DNA of 64,000 nucleotides from Isoetes taiwanensis. Taxonomy: Eukaryota; Streptophyta; Lycopodiopsida; Isoetales; Isoetaceae. Below the pieces are notes generated by a model that was not told where the DNA came from, did no database searches, and was given only the letters and a program-made list of their open reading frames with translations. Location of the stretch: the NCBI GenBank assembly GCA_021234155.1, contig JAJEKV010000231.1:62001-126000 (forward strand), written 5' to 3'. Below are positions 35,133 to 46,162 of this stretch, in pieces. Made by a program: the position numbers and the translations under genes. Positions within the stretch are counted from its first letter, which is position 1. Every line of letters begins with the position of its first letter.

Positions 35133-35845
35133 ATGAGCATTAGGGCAGCGGAATCTATTGATTTCCAGCGATGGCCGCAACTACAACCCAAGGAGTCCGC
35201 CGAAGGACCTAAAATGGACCTTTTTGAAGATGACGATGAATTTGAAGAATTCGAGAACGAAGGTGTCTCCCTTGCTTATTCTATGTAAGGTTTCGTAAAG
35301 GTTGCTTTCTTAGATAATCGTTTTTCAGCATATGCTTTACTCGTAGTGTAATCATTAAGGAATTGCCATGAAGTTTACATATTTGTACGCTCTCTGTTAT
35401 GAAGTAAAGATCTACAGATTAGTTGAGCATTGTCAGACATAGAAATTATGAAAGAAGATACTTATTGTGGGATCCTATCTACGTACATTTTCTTACAAGC
35501 ATTTTTCACAAGCAGACATCCCAAGGACATAGAACGGGTTCTTGCTGTTATGTAAAATCTTCTTTGTATATAGAGATTTTCTTAGAGATTTAGTTACACC
35601 CAAAAATACAATGGTCTTGCTGTTGTATTGATGATGAGTTTATTCAATTTATAAAGAGAATTGATATGCATGAAGCCCATATTGATTAGGTTGGTTTCCT
35701 GTAGGTTGGTTTCCTGTAGAATGGGACGATACTGAGGAAGATAAATAGGCAATGCAGCAATGGGAGGATGACTGGGATGATAATTGTCGGTGATGATTTC
35801 TCTCAGCAACTCAGGGCAGAGCTTCAGAAAAATTCAGAATCTTAA
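35133..35845 (+). pseudogene. DSS1: DSS1/SEM1 (26S proteasome lid subunit), two-exon copy with lesions
   Basis: Exon 1 (35133-35262) encodes 43 residues ending PKMDLFEDDDEFEEFENE, the signature acidic motif of DSS1/SEM1. Exon 2 (35720-35845) continues EWDDTEEDK, then MQQWEDDWDDN and, after a frame change, VGDDFSQQLRAELQKN, the conserved C-terminal helix. The phase matches across a GT-AG intron. Exon 2 contains an in-frame TAG at 35746-35748 and one extra T at about 35785. DSS1 is a roughly 70-residue acidic protein of the proteasome lid, also found in BRCA2 and TREX-2 complexes. Retention of the intron means this is a duplicated rather than processed copy. The acceptor is preceded by a 15-bp tandem repeat (35690-35719). 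Whether the lesions are real or sequencing errors is open. Confidence 0.8.
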
Positions 35846-36925
35846 ACCTATATGGCAGAGCTTCAGAAGATAAAATATTTACGCTTTTGCATTCATTCAT
35901 CTTCTTGAGAGATGTATCAGCCAAACATCTTAGCAGAAGGAAAGAAGGAAATAAACTGCATGGCATCCTTATGTTTGCCCTCCTAAGAGTAAACATATTG
36001 TTGTCTAATACAATGATTGACATATATAGCAAGTGCGGAATATGCACTCATGGCCCATGTTGATTGGAGGATATACCCAAACAGGTGATGTGCAGAAGAG
36101 CTGATACGAATCCAACAATATCTCGCTATAAGTCAGTCCCCAATTCTATGTAATACTGCAAATTTATAATGCACAACTATGTGTTTTGCATTATGCCCAT
36201 GCAAGATATGATAGAATGTTTATGTTCTTAATTATATGTCCATTGGTTGATCAGGTTGATGGCAAGTCATGGACCACTTAAGTCACCTGTTGTGCATACC
36301 ATGTCAAAGCCATTCGGTTCCAGCTGACCATTTTCTATTCAGGAATGGTGAATGCCTATGATGATGTTTCTGATGAGAAGGTACCAAGATGATAGTATTA
36401 TTTCTGTTTGAAAACTAAAATTCATCCTTTAATGTCCACGACCTCACAACAATTTATGTGGGAATCATGATAGTATTTCAAAGATACAGTCCTCAACGTT
36501 GCATATGTTAATCTTGTTATGACGATTAGCAATCTGTATTGATTGGTGAACAGAACCTAAACATTACTTTTAAGCCATTGCGATTTCAAAGAAAAAATTG
36601 TAGCTTATTCACCTTGGTAGAATAGCGGGATGTTGCACGTTAGGCGATTTGTTATGAGCTGGGAAAGAGAAACGTTCGCGGCGGCCTTGGCCGCCGCGAT
36701 AAGTTTCTTGTATTTATAACTTTAACATGGTCTATTCATGGCCATATGCAAAATTCATTTTTTTATGGCATTAACCATATGCCTTTCCATCATAAAAGAT
36801 CCCTTGCTAAAAAATGTTATTTACATCTATTAAGCATATTACCTTGCTTAATCAGCACTTTTGCTTGTGGATCCATTCATTACATGTGATCCACTATTAT
36901 GAATTGCATAAAAAAAAAAAAAACA
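35846..36925. other. No gene seen
   Basis: 3' flank of the DSS1 copy and AT-rich sequence ending in a short A-run that borders the segmental duplication. Confidence 0.5.
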
Positions 36926-37617
36926 CGGACATAACTAGCCTAGACAACAGCCTTACTAGCAACTCCAACTACCTCAGTCAATCCCTCAGTAGCTTTATCA
37001 TCCCATACATGGACCGAGCTAATCCAAGATGGCATATTTCTCCGTGATCCTTTAATGAAACATGTTCATGCTTTAGTTCAGCTGTACAACTATACCACTT
37101 AGAACTAATCATTTCAGCATTACTACTTACATGATCATTTTCTGTATCCTCCCTGGTTAGCATATCTGATCATGTGCATATTTTAGCACTTAAAAATTTC
37201 AAAGCTAAGCACTTTCTTCAATTAAGTAATATATCGAGAATGTACGACTTATCATTCTAGGCGTCATACATAAGCCATGGCAAAAAGCCGATAAAATTCG
37301 GATATCCAAGTTTCAAGTTCATTGCTCATGCATTAACTTATGCGAGATGAGATAATAGAATAAATTAAGCTTCTTGCTTACAACAACGAGAAAATATTAT
37401 CTAGCATAAACACATACGTTTTATCGGATAAACCTTCATGAGAGCCTAAGGATTTCAACTTGTTGCACAAACTCTTGAAATTGTTGTACGCGATGATGTG
37501 TAGCAGCATCATTATTCTTCATTATTCTTCTGCCTTGAACTTGGCAGCTCGATTCCATCATCCATGCAAACAACTTTACCTAGAACAAGAGAATCACATT
37601 AAGAGGAGAATATCCGT

Positions 37618-37745
37618 ACCTGCAGCCAAACAAGCAAACATTAGCATGAATATGGTAATGATGCCAGGGCCAAAAGGTACATTGGGTATTCTCGGCTCTT
37701 CGCCCTTCACCCAATGTAGCCTCTTGCCCTTCGGTAATGTAAAGC
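37618..37745 (-). CDS. Conserved small membrane-protein exon, copy A
   Basis: Minus-strand translation reads LPKGKRLHWVKGEEPRIPNV, then PFGPGI and a hydrophobic helix ending in CLAAG, immediately before a GT. The same exon is in copy B at about 41193-41318, and a decayed version is near 32170-32300. A charged segment followed by one membrane helix suggests a small organelle or ER membrane subunit, but I do not recognise the family and have not found the other exons with certainty. Confidence 0.4.
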
Positions 37746-38839
37746 AAATGAATTTTGGAATGAAAAAATAAAAAAAGAGCAAATTCAGTAAATTCTTCCT
37801 GAACTTTTAGTCAGAAGAATTATACAACCAATCAAACTTAGTTTGTTAGGCTCAGCTTCACGTTTAAACTTCCTGCTTTTGCAAGCCGTAATATCTTTAT
37901 AAATGTGCAGGCTATCATAACCTTGCAGAATGGTGAATCACATGCCATACTACAATATTTAAACTAACAATAACGAAACTGTAGCTTGTAAATTTTCTGC
38001 AATATTCCCTTTGGTTAAGACAAAATAATAAACCGAAAGGGACCATCCACCGAAATTTGTCTTGCTTAGAATTAGCCGTGTACTCAAACCGGGCGCTTAT
38101 CCCGGCGCAGCAATGGGCACATTATTTGCACTTTGTAGTAAATGCCATCTTATTAGATATAACGCTTTTCTTGTCATCCATGATCAATATATGAATATCC
38201 GGGACGCTTTCTGCTTGGCGGGACCGGGGAACTTCAAATCATAAGGCAAAATCTTTCCAGGTCTACATTCAAGCCATGGGATCAGCTTGCGAAAAATATA
38301 TTCAGATTGTGAAAGCATGCAAAAGCGGCTCCAGTTTGAAGCTCAAAACAGCTTAGAGCATCAAACAACATGTTTTCAGGATGTAGAACAGATCTTTGAG
38401 GCAGAAGGAGCTGCAAAAGACCTCCGAAATTTCATAGTCTTGCTTTAAAACCTGTTAGCGGCAAAGCAAATGTGCCGGCTCCTCTTGTGCCAAGGAAATA
38501 GCCATCTACTTTTTGCCAAAGATAGGCCAAACTATTGGAAGGGCGCAAATCTATCTACAGATCAAATGCCAAGTCTCAGGCTTGATCTCAATACAACTTT
38601 TATGGCTGCGAACCCTAAGAGCTTTTTGCTGCATATAAGCTTCGCTTTATTTTTGGCATTCCATAAATGGCCCACAACCCAATACCACGAATTTTAGATG
38701 CTATTTTGAAGACAAGGCCAACTAAAAGTTTAACCACTATATCCATCTTCCATCAATATTGATTAAATTCTATATCACATATACGATATCTTAATGATTG
38801 AGAAAATCTCTCATATTTTCCATGTGATAGCTCCCATTC

Positions 38840-39592
38840 TCCTCTCTGCCTGAGCACCTCGCCGGGCGCCTGCCTGAGCGCCTGGGCGCCTGTTTGGTCG
38901 TCTGGGTGCCGTGAAGGGTGGCGCCTGGGAGGTGCAGTGATGGGTGGCGCCTGGGAAGGAGCGCTTCAGCCTAGTGAGGATGCACCTCCTCTAAGCGACT
39001 TCCCTGGGCGTTTTCCTGAACGCCGCCTTCCCTGCGCGCCTGGGTGATTGGCGTTCGGGCCTATTGGATGCGCCTGTTTCCGACTTCAGCGGTGCCCTCA
39101 GGACCACCGCCTTTTTGCAGGTAGCTGCTCTGTGGGTTTAGGGACTTGACCTGTTCCTGGTGGCAGCTCCTATGGTCTAGTGGTTTGATCGAGCTCCTTC
39201 AGTGGGTCAGCACCAGGATCTTTGCACCAGCATCTATTTGCTCTGGTTTTAGCGAGAAGATGGAGATTTAAGCGGCGTCGCGTAAGCTTGCACCGGTCCT
39301 CCGACACCGGTTGTGAAGAGGTTACGGTTCGGAGGCGTTAGGTGAAGTTCAGTTTGTTGGAGGTATGCTTGTTGCTTCTTGCAATAGCATGGGTTTTTGG
39401 ATATATAGTCATCCTGGCAACAGTTTTTTCCCATGTGGTTTTTAATCTGGGCCATGGTGATTATACTTTATTTTGTTTGTAAGGGCTTCGGTCCATGCTC
39501 TGGTTAGGGACTTCGGTCCCGTTTTGTACTTGGGTCCCATAACCCGATTGGGTTCCGCGGACGTTAAAAATTTCTTCCTTCCTTCCTTCCTT
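38840..39592 (+). mobile_element. (TTCC)n-tailed retroposon private to copy A
   Basis: Copy B is uninterrupted here (CTCCCATTCCCGAAAG), so comparison defines a 753-bp insertion flanked by CCATTC on both sides (38834-38839 and 39593-39598). The head is GC-rich with GCCTGAGCGCCTGG reiterations, and the tail is CCGCGGACGTTAAAA followed by TTCC units. No protein domain was seen. It may be a SINE-like or LINE-derived element. Confidence 0.8.
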
Positions 39593-39822
39593 CCATTCCC
39601 GAAAGACATGTAGCTAGATATACTAAGTATATCTCAAATCTACCAAATCTACTATGGTAAACGGCTTATTCACCTTTCATTGCAATTGCAAGTACAAGTT
39701 CTCCAATTTACATGGTACCTAACTGTTATGCTATGAACAAATGTAGTCATATCTACAAGAAAGAAATCTCGTATGTCTCCTATGTGAGAGCTCACATTCA
39801 AGAAACACATGTTAATCAATAA

Positions 39823-40502
39823 TAAAAAAAAATCCTACCTCCAGCCGTAGGATAGTAGAAGACTTTTACATGTTTGTACTGTAATCATAGGATGGGCAAG
39901 ACCCTACCATTACAGTAAGGGTCTTGCACTATCCTATAATTACAATATGCCATAAGTATTATAGCTTCCTACATGATCCGAAAGGAAGAACGAAAGGAAG
40001 AATGAAAGATAAGGTTAAAATTACCTTGAGTATAAATCTTCCAAAATTTGCACTAAGCTGTTGGTCTCGTATTTGATACCAAAGGGATGGCTTGCCCATA
40101 TGTATTTGATGTAAAATCATTGCCTTTTATCTGAGCCATGTGGCACCTTTTGATAGATTTACAATGGCAAAATGGCATTGTATTTGCTTCATGGCAGAAT
40201 AATATCCTGGCTTTTTTATAATTTATCTTTCCCACATCAGCTATAGACTGATTCTGTCATAGCACCTTCTGCCCCATATTGTCCTTTTCATGTATGTGGA
40301 GCGTATTCATCCATGAATTCCTGTCTCTTGCACATGGTTCATGTGCAGATACAATAAAGTCAAAGTATTAGTAGCATCCATAAAGGTATGGACAATATCA
40401 AGAGTTTAATCGTTGAGTTTTGCTCAGTTAATAAGATAAGATAAGATAAGATAAAATTTTAACACTGATAAGACCAGTGAGATGAAATATCTAAAAAAAA
40501 CC
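39823..40502. other. Spacer between the two segmental copies
   Basis: About 680 bp of unique AT-rich sequence with a short TAAGA microsatellite near 40432-40453. No gene was seen. Confidence 0.6.
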
Positions 40503-41192
40503 CGGACATAACTAGCCTAGACAACAGCCTTACTAGCAACTCCAACTACCTCAGTCAATCCCTCAGTAGCTTTATCATCCCATACATGGACCGAGCTAAT
40601 CCAAGATGGCATATTTCTCCGTGATCCTTTAATAAAACATGTTCATGCTTTAGTTCAGCTGTACAACTATACCACTTAGAACTAATCATTTCAGCATTAC
40701 TACTTACATGATCATTTTCTATATCCTCCCTGGTTAGCATATCTGATCATGTGCATATTTTAGCACTTAAAAATTTCAAAGCTAAGCACTTTCTTCAATT
40801 AAGTAATATATCAGAATGTACAGCTTATCATTCTAGGCGTCATACATAAGCCATGGCAAAAAGCCAGCCAAATTCAGATATCCAAGTTTCAAGTTCATTG
40901 CTCATGCATTAACTTATGCAGATGAGATAATAGAATAAATTAAGCTTCTTGCTTACAACAACAGAAAATATTATCTAGCATAAACCTGCTTCTGTTTATC
41001 AGATAAACCTTCATGAGAGCCTAAGGATTTCAACTTGTCGCACAAACTCTTGAAATTGTTGTACGCGATGATGTGTAGCAGCATCATTATTCTTCATTAT
41101 TCTTCTGCCTTGAACTTGGCAGCTCGATTCCATCATCCATGCAAACAACTTTACCTAGAACAAGAGAACCACATTAAGAGGAGAATATCCTT

Positions 41193-41318
41193 TCCTGCAG
41201 CCAAACAAGCAAACATTAGCATGAATATGGTAATGATGCCAGGGCCAAAAGGTACATTGGGTATTCTCGGCTCTTCGCCCTTCACCCAATGTAGCCTCCT
41301 GCCCTTTGGTAATGTAAA
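41193..41318 (-). CDS. Conserved small membrane-protein exon, copy B
   Basis: Same exon as at 37618-37745, almost unchanged (LPKGRRLHWVKGEEPRIPNV, then PFGPGI and a hydrophobic helix). Conservation of the frame between copies suggests a real exon, though the copies may simply be young. Confidence 0.4.
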
Positions 41319-41478
41319 GCAAATGAATTTTGGAATGAAAAAATAAAAAAAGAGCAAATTTAGTAAATTCTTCCTGAACTTTTAGTCAGAAGAATCATTA
41401 TACAACCAATCAAACTTAGTTTGTTAGGCTCAGCTTCACGTTTAAACTTCCTGCTTTTGCAAGCCGTAATATCTTTAT

Positions 41479-41960
41479 TGAAAGAAATTAGAGCCTGGGA
41501 TTTGAACCCAAGGAAAAAAAGCCGGTCTCTGCCTCCTACCAAACAATCTCCACCACTGGGTTACTTCACACAAAAAGCCCCTCACCCTGCACTTCGGATT
41601 CAGCCACAAACTGCAGGATATTTGTCACACCAGTCACCGAATTGGCTCCTCTCCACAATTCGGCTTCTGCAACCCAGACTTCTGCTGCCACAGCTTCTTC
41701 TAGAACCTCTGAATTTCACTCCTATCTGGCTATGCACAGATCTCCTCTCTCTGACGAATCTCCTATCCGGCTATACACAGATCGATTTCTGGAACTCCTC
41801 GTCTGCAGATCCGCCCTCTCGGTTCTGTCCGTCACCGTGCCTCTCCAATTTTCCCAATCGCCCATTTTACTGTTATTTTCACAACACGTGTCTCACTATG
41901 CTTATACCAGATGGTGGTTTGTTGAAATAAAGGCATGACCATATGACCATAACTCTAACA
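41479..41960 (-). repeat. Copia LTR (3' LTR of the minus-strand element)
   Basis: 482 bp, starting TGAAAGAAATTAGAGC and ending CTCTAACA (TG...CA). It is preceded by the target duplication TTTAT at 41474-41478. The internal side carries GAAGGGGGAG on the minus strand, the polypurine tract. Confidence 0.93.
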
Positions 41961-41972
41961 CTCCCCCTTCAT
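41961..41972 (-). promoter_or_regulatory. Polypurine tract
   Basis: On the minus strand GAAGGGGGAG lies directly 5' of the 3' LTR, the normal place for the plus-strand priming site. Confidence 0.85.
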
Positions 41973-42763
41973 GCCATATTTTCAATGCCAATAGCCTTTC
42001 TAAATTGTGCGTGTTTCCTTTCACCCAATGCTTTTGTTAAAATATCCGCCTCTTGTTTACTAGTGGGAATGTATTGTAAATCTATTTCTTCTTCAGCTAC
42101 CTTCTCTCTGATGAAATGACAATGAAGATCAATGTGTTTTGTCCTTGAATGTAGCACTGGATTTTTGGCTATGGCTATGCAACTCTTATTATCACAATAA
42201 AGCACAGTTGGGCCTGCTTGTTTCTCCCCTAGTTCATTTAACAATCTCCTTAGCCATATTATTTCTTTACACGCTGACGACGCTGATATATACTCTGATT
42301 CAGCACTGGACATTGCTGTACAATTCTGTTTCTTACTACACCATGAAATCACTGTCCCATTAAGCTTGCAAAGATATCCTGTTGTGGATTTCCGCTCATC
42401 CAAATCTCCGGCCCAATCTGCATCTGCATAACCCGACAATTCTGCGAAACCAGCTATCTCAGGGTTCCCATTACTTTTAGTATAACAGATTCCCAATTCC
42501 ATAGTCCCCTTCAAATACCTAAGAACTCGTTTTGCAGCCACCCAGTGCGCCCAACCTGGATTGTTCAAATACCTACTCAAAAAGTTTACGGCAAATGCTA
42601 TATCGGGTCTTGTAGCATTGGCAACATAAAGCAAACTTCCTATGAGCTCCCTGTACGGTATTCTTTTCATTTGCTTTCTTTCCTCTTCAGTCCTAGGACA
42701 CATACTTCCACAGATCTTATTATTGACCACTAGCGGTGTTGGAACTGGCTCACACTCCATCAT
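41969..42763 (-). pseudogene. Copia RNase H region and end of reverse transcriptase
   Basis: Contains NATRPDIAFAVNFLSRYL, then ADADWAGD, SSAESEY, VLYCDNKSCIAIAKNP, TKHIDLHCHFI and a C-terminal ADILTKAL. The acidic residues of the copia RNase H are present (D in ADADWAGD, E in SAESEY, D in YCDNKS, D in EADILTK). The frame begins just after a frame change at about 42763 that separates it from the reverse transcriptase frame. Confidence 0.9.
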
Positions 42764-43497
42764 AAGAAACCTATCAAGTACTTTCTAATATATTGTTTCT
42801 GAGTTAACATAAGTGTTCCAATTTCCTTATTCCTAGTAACCTCCATGCCCAAAAGTTTCTTCAAACAACCAAGATCACTCATCTGGAATCTGGCTTTCAG
42901 GATGGCCTTGCATTCATCCAAAAACTTTCTATTGCTTGCACTCATTATGCAGTCTTCGACATATAAAGCAATAATGCAGAAATCATCACCTGCCTTTCTT
43001 TTATATAAATTTCCTTCACTTTCTAACTTTTCAAACCCTTGTGACAATAAAAAACTATTCATACATACATACCATTGTCGAGCCGCTTGTCTGAGCCCAT
43101 ATACCGCTTTCTTCAACTTGCAAACTTTATTCCCTTGCACCTCAAACCCAATTGGTTGTTCCATGAAAATTTCCTCCTCTAAGTCTCCATTCAAAAAAGC
43201 TATTTTAACATCCATATGATCAAGATCGAGCTCATGCTCCACTGCAAGGGCTATTAAGGCTCGCAAACTTGTTAGTTTAACAATTGGTGAAAATGTATCA
43301 TGATAATCTATACCTTCTTTCTGAGTAAAACCTTGTGCAACCAATCTTGCCTTGTATCTTTCAATTTCACCATCAGGCCCCTTTTTTAATTTAAAGATCC
43401 ACTTACACCCTACCACATTTTTCATTATCGGACAGGTTACAAGATCATAGGTACCTGTCAATTTGAACGAGTCCAGCTCCTCCTTCATTGCTTTCAA
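42760..43497 (-). pseudogene. Copia reverse transcriptase
   Basis: Carries the copia motifs GCKWIFKLK, RYKARLVAQGFTQ, DYHDTFSPIVK, DVKIAFLNGDLEEEIFMEQP and KAVYGLRQAARQWY. The usual YVDD active site reads YVED, replacing the first of the two catalytic aspartates, which should abolish polymerisation. The frame ends in a frame change shortly after KQYIRKYL. Confidence 0.9.
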
Positions 43498-43562
43498 CCA
43501 TTTACTTGCATTTGGGGAGTTAACATCTATAGATGGTGGCCGGCTCTTACGTGCATTAATCC

Positions 43563-45263
43563 CTAATTCATATTCCTTAAACCTTGTTGGTAGCCTATGT
43601 TCACGAGTGCTTCTCCCACGCTCATCTCTTTCATACTTTGACGTGCATCGCTTTTTTGTGTGCGGGTTTCTTCCACCAAAGGCTCTTCTACATTTACATC
43701 TCCTAAATCCACTGCTCGATCTTCAGTCTGTTCTTCCAAACTTACTTCCATACTCTGATCTTCCATTTTTGCAGCTTCATCTTCTATATTCTCCTCTATA
43801 ACACTATCTTCCACCTCCTGGGCCTGAACAACCTCTGTTTGATATTCTTCCGTTCTTTCATTTTCGTCATTGTCATCATCATCGTCATCAAACCAACCTT
43901 CTGGGGCCCATGGCTGGTTTGCCAAGTCTCTTTTTTCCCTATGCGGCACATTTTGCTTCACCATTCTGTCCTTATAAAATTTGGTTTCGTCAAACAGTAC
44001 ATCCCGACTTACATAAATTTTTCTGGCCTTGGGGTCATACAATCTATATCCTTGATCCTCATAACCAACTAGATATGTTCCTACACTCCGATCATCTAGC
44101 TTGGAACGCAGTTCTTCTGGCACATGCATGTATGCTAAACAACCATATGCACGTAACCGCTCTACAGATTGCTTTTTAGTAGACCACACCTCCTCTGGAA
44201 TTCTCCCTCTAATACCTGCAGATGGTAGCTTATTCTGAATGTAACACGCGGCTTGCACTGCTTCTACCCACAGGTAATTAGGCAATCCTGCATGTTTCAA
44301 CATTGATCTCACAGCATTCATTAGAGTTCTGTTCTTTCGCTCAGCAATACCGTTCTGCCTGCAAGTAAATTGACGCCGTATTCCCTTTTCTCGACAAAAC
44401 TGCATGAATGCACCTGATAGATACTCTCCCCCTGAATCCGAACGCAGCCGCTTCAACTTCCTGGACGTCTCACGTTCAGCTTCAGCTAAGTATAATTGAA
44501 ATGCTTGGAATGCTTGATCTTTGGATTTTAAAAAATAACACTTCGCCCTTCGGAAAAAATCATCAATAAATGTAATGAAGTATGTTTTGCCGCTCATACT
44601 CTCGACACGCATTGGGCCACATAAATCTGAATGCACTAAATTCAAAATGCCTAAGGTTTTAGAGAAACGAGGACTGAATGTATGTCTAGCTTGCTTTCCA
44701 CGCATACACCCACGGCATATTTTGTGTTCTGCTGCATCTATGTTGGTAGGCAAACCCTCTACCAACTTATGTCTGCTCATTATTTTAATGGTTGTATCAC
44801 TAGCATGTCCGCATCTAAGATGCCACAATTCTAAAGAACTGACATTTCCAACACACGGAAAGGCATCCAAACAATATAACTTACCTTTTCTGTTTGCATA
44901 AATTCTTCTTCCATTACGCACCATCTCACAGCGTGAAGCATCAAAATTTAGTTTGTAACCGGTGTCTACTAGATCTGCCACAGAAACTAAATTGAACAAC
45001 ATACCAGGAGTGTAAAGAGCATTTTCTAAGCACACCTTCTCCTCATCGTCATGATAAAATTCCAACTTTCCGCATCCTTTGACTTGATGCAGATTGCCAT
45101 TGCCCATTTGCACACAAGGTGTATCTGATTCCTTCATCTCCTTTATTAGTTTTCCAGAAGCAATCACTGTCCTCTCAGCCCCCGGAATCAATGGTGAGAG
45201 AAACCGGAGAAACTCCTTCGGCATTTGCATCCATAGTTGAGACCGTCCCTGCTCCGATACCAA
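43563..45263 (-). pseudogene. Copia pre-integrase and integrase region
   Basis: The frame opens directly beside the primer-binding site without any gag or CCHC knuckle. It holds the end of the protease/spacer (ENALYTPGMLFNLVSVADL) and the H-C-C pre-integrase motif (LWHLRCGH, CRGCMRGKQ). The integrase core follows with HSDLCGPM, LRSDSGGEY and QNGIAERKNRT giving the D-D-E triad. The acidic C-terminal spacer is followed by a frame change near 43590, after which pol continues into the reverse transcriptase. Confidence 0.9.
45245..45263 (-). promoter_or_regulatory. Primer-binding site, initiator tRNA-Met type
   Basis: On the minus strand TTGGTATCGGAGC directly follows the 5' LTR. It matches the usual copia site TGGTATCAGAGC with one A to G change, at a CAG position. 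Confidence 0.85.
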
Positions 45264-45742
45264 TGAAAGAAATTAGAGCACGGGATTTGAACCCAAGGAA
45301 AAAACCGGTCTCGCCTCCTACCAAACAATCTCCACCAGCGGGTTACTTCACACAAAAAGCCCCTCACCCCGCACGCGAGTTCAGCCACAAACTGCGGGAT
45401 ATTTGTCACACCGATCCACCGAATTGGCTCCTCTCCACAATTAAACCTTCGCAACGGACCTGGCGCCCACGGCTTCTTCTAGAACCTCTGAATTTCACTC
45501 CCTATCGGCTATGCACGGATCTCCTCTCTCGGACGAATCTCCTATCGGCTATACGGATCGATTTACGGAACTCCTCGTCTGCGCAGATCCGCCCTCTCGG
45601 GTCTCGTAAATCCACACGATGCCTCTCCAATTTTTCCAATCGCCCATTTTACTGTTATTTTCACAACACGTGTCTCACTATGCTTATACCAGATGGTGGT
45701 TTGTTGAAAATAAGGCATGACCATATGACCATGACTCTAACA
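45264..45742 (-). repeat. Copia LTR (5' LTR of the minus-strand element)
   Basis: 479 bp, TG...CA, followed by the target duplication TTTAT. It differs from its partner at many small spots, nearly all at CAG or CTG in the partner LTR. Confidence 0.93.
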
Positions 45743-45892
45743 TTTATAAATGTGCAGGCTATCATAACCTTGCAGAATGGTGAATCACATGCCATACTAC
45801 AATATTTAAACTAACAATAACGAAACTGTAGCTTGTAAATTTTCTGCAATATTCCACTGGTTAAGACAAAATAATAAACTGAGCAGGACCAG

Positions 45893-46162
45893 TCACCTGA
45901 AATTTGTCTTGCTTAGAATTAGACGTGTACTCAAACTGGCGCTTATCCTGGCAGGCAATGGGCACATCATTTGCACTGTAGTAAATGCCTTATTAGATAT
46001 AACGTTTTTCTTGTCATCCATGATCAATATATGAATATCCCAGGACTGCTCTGCTTGAAAAACTGGGACCAGGAACTTCAAATCATAAGGCAAAATCTTT
46101 CCAGGTCTACATTCAAGCCATGGGATCCGCTTGCGAAAAATATATTCAGATTGTGAAAGCAT
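45893..46162 (-). CDS. Hypothetical exon in segmental copy B
   Basis: A minus-strand frame of 89 codons (EYIFRKRIPWLECRPGKILP, then WDIHILIMDDKKNVISNKAF and MCPLPARISASL) ends beside a possible donor (TTTCAG then GTGACT). The corresponding stretch of copy A (about 38040-38310) is broken by indels at CAG/CTG sites. I do not recognise the family, and coding status is uncertain. Confidence 0.3.
   Translation of the reverse strand: MLSQSEYIFRKRIPWLECRPGKILPYDLKFLVPVFQAEQSWDIHILIMDDKKNVISNKAFTTVQMMCPLPARISASLSTRLILSKTNFR

Larger units (their letters stand above)
36926..39822. repeat. Segmental direct duplication, copy A
   Basis: Begins CGGACATAACTAGCCTAGAC and ends GTTAATCAATAA, in parallel with copy B at 40503-46892. 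Without private insertions each copy is about 2.15 kb. Copy A carries a 753-bp retroposon at 38840-39592. Most differences from copy B fall at CAG/CTG sites. Confidence 0.92.
41479..45742 (-). mobile_element. Ty1/copia LTR retrotransposon lacking gag
   Basis: Complete ends: two LTRs of 482 and 479 bp, TTTAT target duplications (41474-41478, 45743-45747), a primer-binding site and a polypurine tract. The internal region is only about 3.3 kb and starts near the protease/pre-integrase part of pol, so gag is missing. Domains on the minus strand are in copia order: integrase, reverse transcriptase, RNase H. At least two frame changes break pol, and the reverse transcriptase active site is altered. 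It could move only with helper proteins. Confidence 0.95.

Noticed and set aside
43463-45814. Plus-strand frames overlapping the copia element
   Set aside because: They are shadows of the minus-strand pol frames or LTR sequence.
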